NCBI GenBank assembly: GCA_949752735.1
Contig: OX457041.1
Span: forward strand, 28,743,900 to 28,807,899
Source: Lumbricus terrestris
Lineage: Eukaryota; Annelida; Clitellata; Crassiclitellata; Lumbricidae
Direction of reading: 5' to 3'
Length of the DNA: 64,000 nt
Shown here piece after piece: positions 13,006 to 25,980 of the stretch. How positions within the stretch are numbered: position 1 is the first letter of the stretch; each line of letters starts with the position of its first letter. Made by a program: the position numbers and the translations under genes. The notes beneath the pieces were generated by a model that was given only the letters and a program-made list of their open reading frames with translations, was not told where the DNA came from and made no database searches.

Positions 13006-13109
13006 GAATTGACGAAAGAAAGTGTGAGAAAACAACAGCAGACATTACAGACAGACACTGTCCGTCTGTGTTTCTGCTGACGTTGTCCCCACTCTAACTT
13101 TCGTCAATA
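13006..13109. repeat. Fold-back element 8
   Basis: GTGTGAG, class B; corresponds to element 5 at an offset of 3738. Confidence 0.85.
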
Positions 13110-13977
13110 CTGAGTGACGAAGCAAGATAGAGAGAAAGATTGACAGCAGAAATCAAGGACTGAGAGAATTGACGAAAGAAAGAGTGGGAAAACAACAGCA
13201 GAAACATAGACAGTGACGACATAAGAAAGAGAAAGAAATACATCAGAAATCAAGGACTGAGAGAATTGACGAAAGAAAGAATGGAAATCGACAGCAGAAA
13301 CAACAAATACAGACAGTGACGACAAAGAAAAGGAAAGAAATACATCAGAAATCAAGGACTGAGAGAATTGACGAAAGAAAGAATGGAAATCGACAGCAGA
13401 ATCAACAAATACAGACAGTGACGACAAAGAAAAGGAAAGAAATACATCAGAAATCAAGGACTGAGAGAATTGACGAAAGAAAGAATGGAAATCGACAGCA
13501 GAAACAACAAATACAGACAGTGACGACAAAGTAAAGCAAAGAAATACATCAGAAATCAAGGACTGAGAGAATTGACGAAAGAAAGAATGGAAATCGACAG
13601 CAGAAACAACAAATACAGACAGCGACGACAAAGAAAAAGAAAGAAATACATCAGAAATCAAGGACTGAGAGAATTGACGAAAGAAAAAATGGAAACCAAC
13701 AGCAGAAACAACAAATACAGACAGTGACGACAAAGAAAAGGAAAGAAATACATCAGAAATCAAGGACTGAGAGAATTGACGAAAGAAAGAATGGAAATCG
13801 ACAGCAGGAAACAACAAATACAGACAGTGACGACAAAGAAAAGGAAAGAAATACATGGGAAATCAAGGACTGAGAGAATTGACGAAAGAAAGAATGGAAA
13901 TCGACAGCAGAAACAACAAATACAGACAGTGACGACAAAGAAAAGGAAAAAAATACATCAGAAATCAAGGACTGAGA

Positions 13978-14081
13978 GAATTGACGAAAGAAAGTGTGGG
14001 AAAACAACAGCAGACATTACAGACAGACACTGTCCGTCTGTGTTTCTGCTGACGTTGTCCCACTCTAACTTTCGTCAATTC
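13978..14081. repeat. Fold-back element 9
   Basis: Class A; corresponds to element 6 at an offset of 3738. Confidence 0.85.
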
Positions 14082-14390
14082 TGATTGACGAAGAAAGATA
14101 GAGAAAAAGATTGACAGCAGAAATCAAGGACTGAGAGAATTGACGAAAGAAAGAATGGAAATCGACAGCAGAAACAACAAATACAGTCAGCGACGACAAA
14201 GAAAAGGAAAGAAATACATCAGAAATCAAGGACTGAGAGAATTGACGAAAGAAAGAATGGAAATTGACAGCAGAAACAACAAATACAGACAGTGACGACA
14301 AAGAAAAGGAAAGAAATACATCAGAAATCAAGGACTGAGAGAATTGACGAAAGAAAGAATGGAAATCGACATCAGAGTCAACAAATACAG

Positions 14391-14395
14391 AAAGT
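14391..14395. other. Empty LINE site at a recombinant junction
   Basis: The right side matches the LINE-site context, but the left unit (GACATCAGAGTCAAC) comes from about 1 kb upstream in sister copies. The site was therefore joined by an unequal exchange and is weaker evidence for an ancestral empty site than 11674 or 18129. Confidence 0.7.
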
Positions 14396-14442
14396 GACGA
14401 CAAAGAAAAGGAAAAAAATACATGTGAAATCAAGGACTGAGA

Positions 14443-14546
14443 GAATTGACGAAAGAAAGTGTGGGAAAACAAAAGCAGACATTACAGACAGACACTGTCC
14501 GTCTGTGTTTCTGCTGACGTTGTCCCCACTCTAACTTTCGTCAATA
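14443..14546. repeat. Fold-back element 10
   Basis: AAAACAAAAG, class B. Only 465 bp after element 9 instead of 1486, because this higher-order copy lacks about 1021 bp. Confidence 0.85.
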
Positions 14547-15722
14547 CTGAGTGACGAAGCAAGATAGAGAGAAAGATTGACAGTAGAAATCAAGGACTGA
14601 GAGAATAGACGAAAGAAAGAGTGGGAAAACAACAGCAGAAACATAAACAGACAGTGACGACATAAGAAAGAGAAAGAAATACATCAGAAATCAAGGACTG
14701 AGAGAATTGACGAAAGAAAGAATGGAAATCGACAGCAGAAACAACAAATACAGACAGTGACGACAAAGAAAAGGAAAGAAATACATCAGAAATCAAGGAC
14801 TGAGAGAATTGACGAAAGAAAGAATGGAAATCGACAGCAGAAACAACAAATACAGACAGTGACGACAAAGTAAAGGAAAGAAATACATCAGAAATCAAGG
14901 ACTGAGAGAATTGACGAAAGAAAGAATGGAAATCGACAGCAGAAACAACAAATACAGACAGCGACGACAAAGAAAAGGAAAGAAATACATCAGAAATCAA
15001 GGACTGAGAGAATTGATGAAAGAAAGAATGGAAATCGACAGCAGAAACAACAAATACAGACATTGACGACAAAGAAAAGGAAAGAAATACATGAGAAATC
15101 AAGGACTGAGAGAATTGACGAAAGAAAGAATGGAAATCGACAGCAGAAACAACAAATACAGACAGTGACGACAAAGAAAAGGAAAGAAATACATCAGAAA
15201 TCAAGGACTGAGAGAATTGACGAAAGAAAGAATGGAAATCGACAGCAGAAACAACAAATACAGACATTGACGACAAAGAAAAGGAAAGAAATACATGAGA
15301 AATCAACGACTGAGAGAATTGATGAAAGAAAGAATGGAAATCGACAGCAGAAGCAACAAATACAGACAGTGACGACAAAGAAAGGGAAAGAAATATATCA
15401 GAAATCAAGGGCTGAGAGAATTGACGAAAGAAAGAATGGAAATCGACAGCAGGATACAACAAATACAGACAGTGACGACAAAGAAAAGGAAAGAAATACA
15501 ACAGAAATCAAGGACTGAGAGAATTGACGAAAGAAAGAATGGAAATCGACATCAGACAACAAATACAGACAGTGACGACAAAGAAAAGGAAAGAAATACA
15601 TCAGATATCAAGGACTGAGAGAATTGACAAAAGAAAGAATGGAAATCGACAGCAGAAACAACAAATACAGACAGTAACGACAAAGAAAAGGAAAAAAATA
15701 CATGTGAAATCAAGGACTGAGA

Positions 15723-15826
15723 GAATTGACGAAAGAAAGTGTGAGAAAACAACAGCAGACATTACAGACAGACACTGTCCGTCTGTGTTTCTGCTGACGT
15801 TGTCCCCACTCTAACTTTCGTCAATA
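15723..15826. repeat. Fold-back element 11
   Basis: GTGTGAG, class B; third copy of the element 5 / element 8 position. Confidence 0.85.
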
Positions 15827-16694
15827 CTGAGTGACGAAGCAAGATAGAGAGAAAGATTGACAGCAGAAATCAAGGACTGAGAGAATTGACGAAAGAAAGA
15901 GTGGGAAAACAACAGCAGAAACATAGACAGTGACGACATAAGAAAGAGAAAGAAATACATCAGAAATCAAGGACTGAGAGAATTGACGAAAGAAAGAATG
16001 GAAATCGACAGCAGAAACAACAAATACAGACAGTGACGACAAAGAAAAGGAAAGAAATACATCAGAAATCAAGGACTGAGAGAATTGACGAAAGAAAGAA
16101 TGGAAATCGACAGCAGAATCAACAAATACAGACAGTGACGACAAAGAAAAGGAAAGAAATACATGAGAAATCAAGGACTGAGAGAATTGACGAAAGAAAG
16201 AATGGAAATCGACAGCAGAAACAACAAATACAGACAGTGACGACAAAGTAAAGCAAAGAAATACATCAGAAATCAAGGACTGAGAGAATTGACGAAAGAA
16301 AGAATGGAAATCGACAGCAGAAACAACAAATACAGACAGCGACGACAAAGAAAAAGAAAGAAATACATCAGAAATCAAGGACTGAGAGAATTGACGAAAG
16401 AAAAAATGGAAACCAACAGCAGAAACAACAAATACAGACAGTGACGACAAAGAAAAGGAAAGAAATACATCAGAAATCAAGGACTGAGAGAATTGACGAA
16501 AGAAAGAATGGAAATCGACAGCAGGAAACAACAAATACAGACAGTGACGACAAAGAAAAGGAAAGAAATACATGGGAAATCAAGGACTGAGAGAATTGAC
16601 GAAAGAAAGAATGGAAATCGACAGCAGAAACAACAAATACAGACAGTGACGACAAAGAAAAGGAAAAAAATACATCAGAAATCAAGGACTGAGA

Positions 16695-16798
16695 GAATTG
16701 ACGAAAGAAAGTGTGGGAAAACAACAGCAGACATTACAGACAGACACTGTCCGTCTGTGTTTCTGCTGACGTTGTCCCACTCTAACTTTCGTCAATTC
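16695..16798. repeat. Fold-back element 12
   Basis: Class A; third copy of the element 6 / element 9 position. Confidence 0.85.
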
Positions 16799-18128
16799 TG
16801 ATTGACGAAGAAAGATAGAGAAAAAGATTGACAGCAGAAATCAAGGACTGAGAGAATTGACGAAAGAAAGAATGGAAATCGACAGCAGAAACAACAAATA
16901 CAGTCAGCGACGACAAAGAAAAGGAAAGAAATACATCAGAAATCAAGGACTGAGAGAATTGACGAAAGAAAGAATGGAAATTGACAGCAGAAACAACAAA
17001 TACAGACAGTGACGACAAAGAAAAGGAAAGAAATACATCAGAAATCAAGGACTGAGAGAATTGACGAAAGAAAGAATGGAAATCGACATCAGAGTCAACA
17101 AATACAGACAGTGACGACAAAGAAAAGGAAAGAAATACAACAGAAATCAAGGACTGAGAGAATTGACGAAAGAAAGAATGGAAATCGACAGCAGAAACAA
17201 CAAATACAGACAGTGACGACAAAGAAAAGGAAAGAAATACATCAGAAATCAAGGACTGAGAGAATTGATGAAAGAAAGAATGGAAATCGACAGCAGAATC
17301 AACAAATACAGACAGTGACGACAAAGAAAAGGAAAGAAATACATCAGAAATCAAGGACTGAGAGAATTGACGAAAGAAAGAATGGAAATCGACAGCAGAA
17401 ACAACAAATACAGACAGTGACGACAAAGTAAAGGAAAGAAATACATCAGAAATCAAGGACTGAGAGAATTGACGAAAGAAAGAATGGAAATCGACAGCAG
17501 AAACAACAAATACAGACAGTGACGACAAAGAAAAGGAAAGAAATACATCAGAAATCAAGGACTGAGAGAATTGACGAAAGAAAAAATGGAAACCAACAGC
17601 AGAAACAACAAATACAGACAGTGACGACAAAGAAAAGGAAAGAAATACATCAGAAATCAAGGACTGAGAAAATTGACGAAAGAAAGAATGGAAATCGACA
17701 GCAGGAAACAACAAATGCAGACAGTGACGACAAAGAAAAGGAAAGAAATACATCAGAGATCAAGGACTGAGAGAATTGACGAAAGAAAGAATGGAAATCG
17801 ACAGCAGAAACAACAAATACAGACAGTGACGACAAAGCAAAGGAAACAAATACATCAAAAATCAAGGACTGAGAGAATTGACGAAAGAAAGAATGGAAAT
17901 CGACAGCAGAAACAATAAATACAGACAGTTACGACAAAGAAAAGGAAAGAAATACATCAGAAATCAAGGACTGAGAGAATTGACGAAAGAAAGAATGGAA
18001 ATCGACAGCAGAAACAACAAATACAGACAGTGACGAGAAAGAAAAGGAAAGAAATACATCAGAAATCAAGGACAGAGAGAATTGACGAAAGAAAGAATGG
18101 AAATCGACAGCAGAAACAACAAATACAG

Positions 18129-18133
18129 AAAGT
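18129..18133. other. Empty LINE insertion site
   Basis: Same flanks as at 11674, with one AAAGT; only the downstream ATACAGG differs from ATACATG. Confidence 0.85.
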
Positions 18134-18180
18134 GACGACAAAGAAAAGGAAAAAAATACAGGTGAAATCAAGGACTGAGA

Positions 18181-18284
18181 GAATTGACGAAAGAAAGTGT
18201 GGGAAAACAAAAGCAGACATTACAGACAGACACTGTCCGTCTGTGTTTCTGCTGACGTTGTCCCCACTCTAACTTTCGTCAATA
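18181..18284. repeat. Fold-back element 13
   Basis: AAAACAAAAG, class B; follows the empty LINE site at 18129-18133. Confidence 0.85.
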
Positions 18285-19460
18285 CTGAGTGACGAAGCAA
18301 GATAGAGAGAAAGATTGACAGTAGAAATCAAGGACTGAGAGAATAGACGAAAGAAAGAGTGGGAAAACAACAGCAGAAACATAAACAGACAGTGACGACA
18401 TAAGAAAGAGAAAGAAATACATCAGAAATCAAGGACTGAGAGAATTGACGAAAGAAAGAATGGAAATCGACAGCAGAAACAACAAATACAGACAGTGACG
18501 ACAAAGAAAAGGAAAGAAATACATCAGAAATCAAGGACTGAGAGAATTGACGAAAGAAAGAATGGAAATCGACAGCAGAAACAACAAATACAGACAGTGA
18601 CGACAAAGTAAAGGAAAGAAATACATCAGAAATCAAGGACTGAGAGAATTGACGAAAGAAAGAATGGAAATCGACAGCAGAAACAACAAATACAGACAGC
18701 GACGACAAAGAAAAGGAAAGAAATACATCAGAAATCAAGGACTGAGAGAATTGATGAAAGAAAGAATGGAAATCGACAGCAGAAACAACAAATACAGACA
18801 TTGACGACAAAGAAAAGGAAAGAAATACATGAGAAATCAAAGACTGAGAGAATTGACGAAAGAAAGAATGGAAATCGACAGCAGAAACAACAAATACAGA
18901 CAGTGACGACAAAGAAAAGGAAAGAAATACATCAGAAATCAAGGACTGAGAGAATTGACGAAAGAAAGAATGGAAATCGACAGCAGAAACAACAAATACA
19001 GACATTGACGACAAAGAAAAGGAAAGAAATACATGAGAAATCAACGACTGAGAGAATTGATGAAAGAAAGAATGGAAATCGACAGCAGAAGCAACAAATA
19101 CAGACAGTGACGACAAAGAAAGGGAAAGAAATATATCAGAAATCAAGGGCTGAGAGAATTGACGAAAGAAAGAATGGAAATCGACAGCAGGATACAACAA
19201 ATACAGACAGTGACGACAAAGAAAAGGAAAGAAATACAACAGAAATCAAGGACTGAGAGAATTGACGAAAGAAAGAATGGAAATCGACATCAGACAACAA
19301 ATACAGACAGTGACGACAAAGAATAGGAAAGAAATACATCAGATATCAAGGACTGAGAGAATTGACAAAAGAGAGAATGGAAATCGACAGCAGAAACAAC
19401 AAATACAGACAGTAACGACAAAGAAAAGGAAAAAAATACATGTGAAATCAAGGACTGAGA

Positions 19461-19564
19461 GAATTGACGAAAGAAAGTGTGAGAAAACAACAGCAGACAT
19501 TACAGACAGACACTGTCCGTCTGTGTTTCTGCTGACGTTGTCCCCACTCTAACTTTCGTCAATA
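19461..19564. repeat. Fold-back element 14
   Basis: GTGTGAG, class B, with CAAGAAAGAG instead of CAAGATAGAG to its right. Confidence 0.85.
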
Positions 19565-21608
19565 CTGAGTGACGAAGCAAGAAAGAGAGAAAGATTGACA
19601 GCAGAAATCAAGGACTGAGAGAATTGACGAAAGAAAGAGTGGGAAAACAACAGCAGAAACATAGACAGTGACGACATAAGAAAGAGAAAGAAATACATCA
19701 GAAATCAAGGACTGAGAGAATTGACGAAAGAAAGAATGGAAATCGACAGCAGAAACAACAAATACAGACAGTGACGACAAAGAAAAGGAAAGAAATACAT
19801 CAGAAATCAAGGACTGAGAGAATTGACGAAAGAAAGAATGGAAATCGACAGCAGAATCAACAAATACAGACAGTGACGACAAAGAAAAGGAAAGAAATAC
19901 ATCAGAAATCAAGGACTGAGAGAATTGACGAAAGAAAGAATGGAAATCGACAGCAGAAACAACAAATACAGACAGTGACGACAAAGTAAAGCAAAGAAAT
20001 ACATCAGAAATCAAGGACTGAGAGAATTGACGAAAGAAAGAATGGAAATCGACAGCAGAAACAACAAATACAGACAGCGACGACAAAGAAAAAGAAAGAA
20101 ATACATCAGAAATCAAGGACTGAGAGAATTGACGAAAGAAAAAATGGAAACCAACAGCAGAAACAACAAATACAGACATTGACGACAAAGAAAAGGAAAG
20201 AAATACATGAGAAATCAAGGACTGAGAGAATTGACGAAAGAAAGAATGGAAATCGACAGCAGAAACAACAAATACAGACAGTGACGACAAAGAAAAGGAA
20301 AGAAATACATCAGAAATCAAGGACTGAGAGAATTGACGAAAGAAAGAATGGAAATCGACAGCAGAAACAACAAATACAGACATTGACGACAAAGAAAAGG
20401 AAAGAAATACATGAGAAATCAACGACTGAGAGAATTGATGAAAGAAAGAATGGAAATCGACAGCAGAAGCAACAAATACAGACAGTGACGACAAAGAAAG
20501 GGAAAGAAATATATCAGAAATCAAGGGCTGAGAGAATTGACGAAAGAAAGAATGGAAATCGACAGCAGGATACAACAAATACAGACAGTCACGACAAAGA
20601 AAAGGAAAGAAATACAACAGAAATCAAGGACTGAGAGAATTGACGAAAGAAAGATTGGAAATCGACATCAGACAACAAATACAGACAGTGACGACAAAGA
20701 AAAGGAAAGAAATACATGGGAAATCAAGGACTGAGAGAATTGACGAAAGAAAGAATGGAAATCGACAGCAGAAACAACAAATACAGACAGTGACGACAAA
20801 GAAAAGGAAAGAAATACATCAGAAATCAAGGACTGAGAGAATTGACGAAAGAAAGAATGGAAATCGACAGCAGAAACAACAAATACAGACAGTGACGACA
20901 AAGTAAAGGAAAGAAATACATCAGAAATCAAGGACTGAGAGAATTGACGAAAGAAAGAATGGAAATCGACAGCAGAAACAACAAATACAGACAGCGACGA
21001 CAAAGAAAAGGAAAGAAATACATCAGAAATCAAGGACTGAGAGAATTGACGAAAGAAAAAATGGAAACCAACAGCAGAAACAACAAATACAGACAGTGAC
21101 GACAAAGAAAAGGAAAGAAATACATCAGAAATCAAGGACTGAGAGAATTGACGAAAGAAAGAATGGAAATCGACAGCAGGAAACAACAAATGCAGACAGT
21201 GACGACAAAGAAAAGGAAAGAAATACATCAGAAATCAAGGACTGAGAGAATTGACGAATTAAAGAATGGAAATCGACAGCAGAAACAACAAATACAGACA
21301 GTGACGACAAAGCAAAGGAAACAAATACATCAAAAATCAAGGACTGAGAGAATTGACGAAAGAAAGAATGGAAATCGACAGCAGAAACAATAAATACAGA
21401 CAGTGACGACAAAGAAAAGGAAAGAAATACATCAGAAATCAAGGACTGAGAGAATTGACGAAAGAAAGAATGGAAATCGACCGCAGAAACAACAAATACA
21501 GAGAGTGACGAGAAAGAAAAGGAAAGAAATACATCAGAAATCAAGGACAGAGAGAATTGACGAAAGAAAGAATGGAAATCGACAGCAGAAACAACAAATA
21601 CAGAAAGT

Positions 21609-22180
21609 CGTAATCGTAATCTCCTAATTTCTAAAGCGCCACTGGAAAGCCAAGCGCGGGGCACCGGCTTATTCACGAGCGCTGCGTTGAGTTAGGAGGG
21701 TTGTCCGTGAGAGTAGTCCGTGGTGGTCCGGGTCGAGTTACCATAGGATCAGGATCAAATGCGTTGAGTCAAAAGGGTTGTCCGTAAGAGTAGTCCATGG
21801 TGGTCCGGGTCGAGGTACCGTATGATCAGAGTGGAACAGCTACTAAGGTGGGTGTCGTCTGAGCCGGGAATTGGAGGGTGGGGATCAGGTGAAACAGGAT
21901 AAGAGTTCTTGAACAGGAGTGTCTTTAGTTTCGAGTGAAAGGCCCGAGGTGTGATGGATAGAGGCGCCTGAGGAAGGTGATGGTGTGTGATTAGTAATGA
22001 TGGAGTAGGAACTGAAAAGGATCGGAACTCAGCAGGCAGATCATTCCAAAGGCGTGGTGCTGAGTTGGATATGGCTCGGTTGGAGAACTTGAGATGACTT
22101 GTGACCGGCGGTCGAGAGAGTGTAAGGCAGGCGGATGATCGGGTAGAACGGGTAGGCTGGATGGTGAACAGTTCGACAAA
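21609..22180 (-). mobile_element. CR1/L2-like LINE 3' end, copy 3
   Basis: Same insertion with AAAGT at 21604-21608 and 22181-22185. A single base is missing from the G run near 21880 (GTGGGGATC), which shifts the frame and extends the apparent ORF to 152 codons by reading into the 3' UTR. That is neutral decay, not a longer protein. Confidence 0.87.
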
Positions 22181-22232
22181 AAAGTGACGACAAAGAAAAG
22201 GAAAAAAATACATGTGAAATCAAGGACTGAGA

Positions 22233-22335
22233 GAATTGACGAAAGAAAGTGTGGGAAAACAAAAGCAGACATTACAGACAGACACTGTCCGTCTGTGTTT
22301 CTGCTGACGTTGTCCCACTCTAACTTTCGTCAATT
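22233..22335. repeat. Fold-back element 15 (chimeric)
   Basis: The left arm is the AAAACAAAAG type otherwise always joined to class B, but the right arm is TTGTCCCACTC with a class A edge. This mosaic suggests an exchange inside the fold-back. Lies right of LINE copy 3. Confidence 0.85.
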
Positions 22336-23510
22336 CTGATTGACGAAGAAAGATAGAGAAAAAGATTGACAGCAGAAATCAAGGACTGAGAGAATTGACG
22401 AAAGAAAGAATGGAAATCGACAGCAGAAACATAAACAGACAGTGACGACATAAGAAAGAGAAAGAAATACATCAGAAATCAAGGACTGAGAGAATTGACG
22501 AAAGAAAGAATGGAAATCGACAGCAGAAACAACAAATACAGACAGTGACGACAAAGAAAAGGAAAGAAATACATCAGAAATCAAGGACTGAGAGAATTGA
22601 CGAAAGAAAGAATGGAAATCGACAGCAGAAACAACAAATACAGACAGTGACGACAAAGTAAAGGAAAGAAATACATCAGAAATCAAGGACTGAGAGAATT
22701 GACGAAAGAAAGAATGGAAATCGACAGCAGAAACAACAAATACAGACAGCGACGACAAAGAAAAGGAAAGAAATACATCAGAAATCAAGGACTGAGAGAA
22801 TTGATGAAAGAAAGAATGGAAATCGACAGCAGAAACAACAAATACAGACATTGACGACAAAGAAAAGGAAAGAAATACATGAGAAATCAAGGACTGAGAG
22901 AATTGACGAAAGAAAGAATGGAAATCGACAGCAGAAACAACAAATACAGACAGTGACGACAAAGAAAAGGAAAGAAATACATCAGAAATCAAGGACTGAG
23001 AGAATTGACGAAAGAAAGAATGGAAATCGACAGCAGAAACAACAAATACAGACATTGACGACAAAGAAAAGGAAAGAAATACATGAGAAATCAACGACTG
23101 AGAGAATTGATGAAAGAAAGAATGGAAATCGACAGCAGAAGCAACAAATACAGACAGTGACGACAAAGAAAGGGAAAGAAATATATCAGAAATCAAGGGC
23201 TGAGAGAATTGACGAAAGAAAGAATGGAAATCGACAGCAGGATACAACAAATACAGACAGTGACGACAAAGAAAAGGAAAGAAATACAACAGAAATCAAG
23301 GACTGAGAGAATTGACGAAAGAAAGAATGGAAATCGACATCAGACAACAAATACAGACAGTGACGACAAAGAAAAGGAAAGAAATACATCAGATATCAAG
23401 GACTGAGAGAATTGACAAAAGAAAGAATGGAAATCGACAGCAGAAACAACAAATACAGACAGTAACGACAAAGAAAAGGAAAAAAATACATGTGAAATCA
23501 AGGACTGAGA

Positions 23511-23614
23511 GAATTGACGAAAGAAAGTGTGAGAAAACAACAGCAGACATTACAGACAGACACTGTCCGTCTGTGTTTCTGCTGACATTGTCCCCACTCT
23601 AACTTTCGTCAATA
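23511..23614. repeat. Fold-back element 16
   Basis: GTGTGAG, class B, with a private G to A change giving GCTGACATTG in the right arm. Confidence 0.85.
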
Positions 23615-25251
23615 CTGAGTGACGAAGCAAGATAGAGAGAAAGATTGACAGCAGAAATCAAGGACTGAGAGAATTGACGAAAGAAAGAGTGGGAAAACAA
23701 CAGCAGAAACATAGACAGTGACGACATAAGAAAGAGAAAGAAATACATCAGAAATCAAGGACTGAGAGAATTGACGAAAGAAAGAATGGAAATCGACAGC
23801 AGAAACAACAAATACAGACAGTGACGACAAAGAAAAGGAAAGAAATACATCAGAAATCAAGGACTGAGAGAATTGACGAAAGAAAGAATGGAAATCGACA
23901 GCAGAATCAACAAATACAGACAGTGACGACAAAGAAAAGGAAAGAAATACATCAGAAATCAAGGACTGAGAGAATTGACGAAAGAAAGAATGGAAATCGA
24001 CAGCAGAAACAACAAATACAGACAGTGACGACAAAGTAAAGCAAAGAAATACATCAGAAATCAAGGACTGAGAGAATTGACGAAAGAAAGAATGGAAATC
24101 GACAGCAGAAACAACAAATACAGACAGCGACGACAAAGAAAAAGAAAGAAATCCATCAGAAATCAAGGACTGAGAGAATTGACGAAAGAAAAAATGGAAA
24201 CCAACAGCAGAAACAACAAATACAGACAGTGACGACAAAGAAAAGGAAAGAAATACATCAGAAATCAAGGACTGAGAGAATTGACGAAAGAAAGAATGGA
24301 AATCGACAGCAGAAACAACAAATACAGACAGTGACGACAAAGTAAAGAAAAGAAATACATGGGAAATCAAGGACTGAGAGAATTGACGAAAGAAAGAATG
24401 GAAATCGACAGCAGAAACAACAAATACAGACAGTGACGACAAAGAAAAGGAAAGAAATACATCAGAAATCAAGGACTGAGAGAATTGACGAAAGAAAGAA
24501 TGGAAATCGACAGCAGAAACAACAAATACAGACAGTGACGACAAAGTAAAGGAAAGAAATACATCAGAAATCAAGGACTGAGAGAATTGACGAAAGAAAG
24601 AATGGAAATCGACAGCAGAAACAACAAATACAGACAGCGACGACAAAGAAAAGGAAAGAAATACATCAGAAATCAAGGACTGAGAGAATTGACGAAAGAA
24701 AAAATGGAAACCAACAGCAGAAACAACAAATACAGACAGTGACGACAAAGAAAAGGAAAGAAATACATCAGAAATCAAGGACTGAGAGAATTGACGAAAG
24801 AAAGAATGGAAATCGACAGCAGGAAACAACAAATGCAGACAGTGACGACAAACAAAAGGAAAGAAATACATCAGAAATCAAGGACTGAGAGAATTGACGA
24901 AAGAAAGAATGGAAATCGACAGCAGAAACAACAAATACAGACAGTGACGACAAAGCAAAGGAAACAAATACATCAAAAATCAAGGACTGAGAGAATTGAC
25001 GAAAGAAAGAATGGAAATCGACAGCAGAAACAATAAATACAGACAGTGACGACAAAGAAAAGGAAAGAAATACATCAGAAATCAAGGACTGAGAGAATTG
25101 ACGAAAGAAAGAATGGAAATCGACAGCAGAAACAACAAATACAGACAGTGACGAGAAAGAAAAGGAAAGAAATACATCAGAAATCAAGGACAGAGAGAAT
25201 TGATGAAAGAAAGAATGGAAATCGACAGCAGAAACAACAAATACAGAAAGT

Positions 25252-25824
25252 CGTAATCGTAATCTCCTAATTTCTAAAGCGCCACTGGAAAGCCAAGCGC
25301 GGGGCACCGGCTTATTCACGAGCGCTGCGTTGAGTTAGGAGGGTTGTCCGTGAGAGTAGTCCGTGGTGGTCCGGGTCGAGTTACCATAGGATCAGGATCA
25401 AATGCGTTGAGTCAAAAGGGTTGTCCGTAAGAGTAGTCCATGGTGGTCCGGGTCGAGGTACCGTATGATCAGAGTGGAACAGCTACTAAGGTGGGTGTCG
25501 TCTGAGCCGGGAATTGGAGGGTGGGGGATCAGGTGAAACAGGATAAGAGTTCTTGAACAGGAGTGTCTTTAGTTTCGAGTGAAAGGCCCGAGGTGTGATG
25601 GATAGAGGCGCCTGAGGAAGGTGATGGTGTGTGATTAGTAATGATGGAGTAGGAACTGAAAAGGATCGGAACTCAGCAGGCAGATCATTCCAAAGGCGTG
25701 GTGCTGAGTTGGATATGGCTCGGTTGGAGAACTTGAGATGACTTGTGACCGGCGGTCGAGAGAGTGTAAGGCAGGCGGATGATCGGGTAGAACGGGTAGG
25801 CTGGATGGTGAACAGTTCGACAAA
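25252..25824 (-). mobile_element. CR1/L2-like LINE 3' end, copy 4
   Basis: Same insertion, two tail repeats, AAAGT at 25247-25251 and 25825-25829. Fold-back element 17 follows on the right, as fold-backs also follow copies 1-3. Confidence 0.87.
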
Positions 25825-25876
25825 AAAGTGACGACAAAGAAAAGGAAAAAAATACATGTGAAATCAAGGACTGAGA

Positions 25877-25980
25877 GAATTGACGAAAGAAAGTGTGGGA
25901 AAACAAAAGCAGACATTACAGACAGACACTGTCCGTCTGTGTTTCTGCTGACGTTGTCCCCACTCTAACTTTCGTCAATA
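25877..25980. repeat. Fold-back element 17
   Basis: AAAACAAAAG, class B; lies right of LINE copy 4. Confidence 0.85.

Larger units (their letters stand above)
7988..19620 (+). repeat. Higher-order repeat of 3738 bp with a 2717-bp deleted form
   Basis: Fold-back spacings repeat as 1280, 972, 1486 (7988 to 11726), then 1280, 972, 465 (11726 to 14443), then 1280, 972, 1486 (14443 to 18181), then 1280. The middle copy is shorter by 1021 bp, close to ten monomers. The spacing pattern and shared private variants make these copies of one higher-order unit. Confidence 0.85.
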
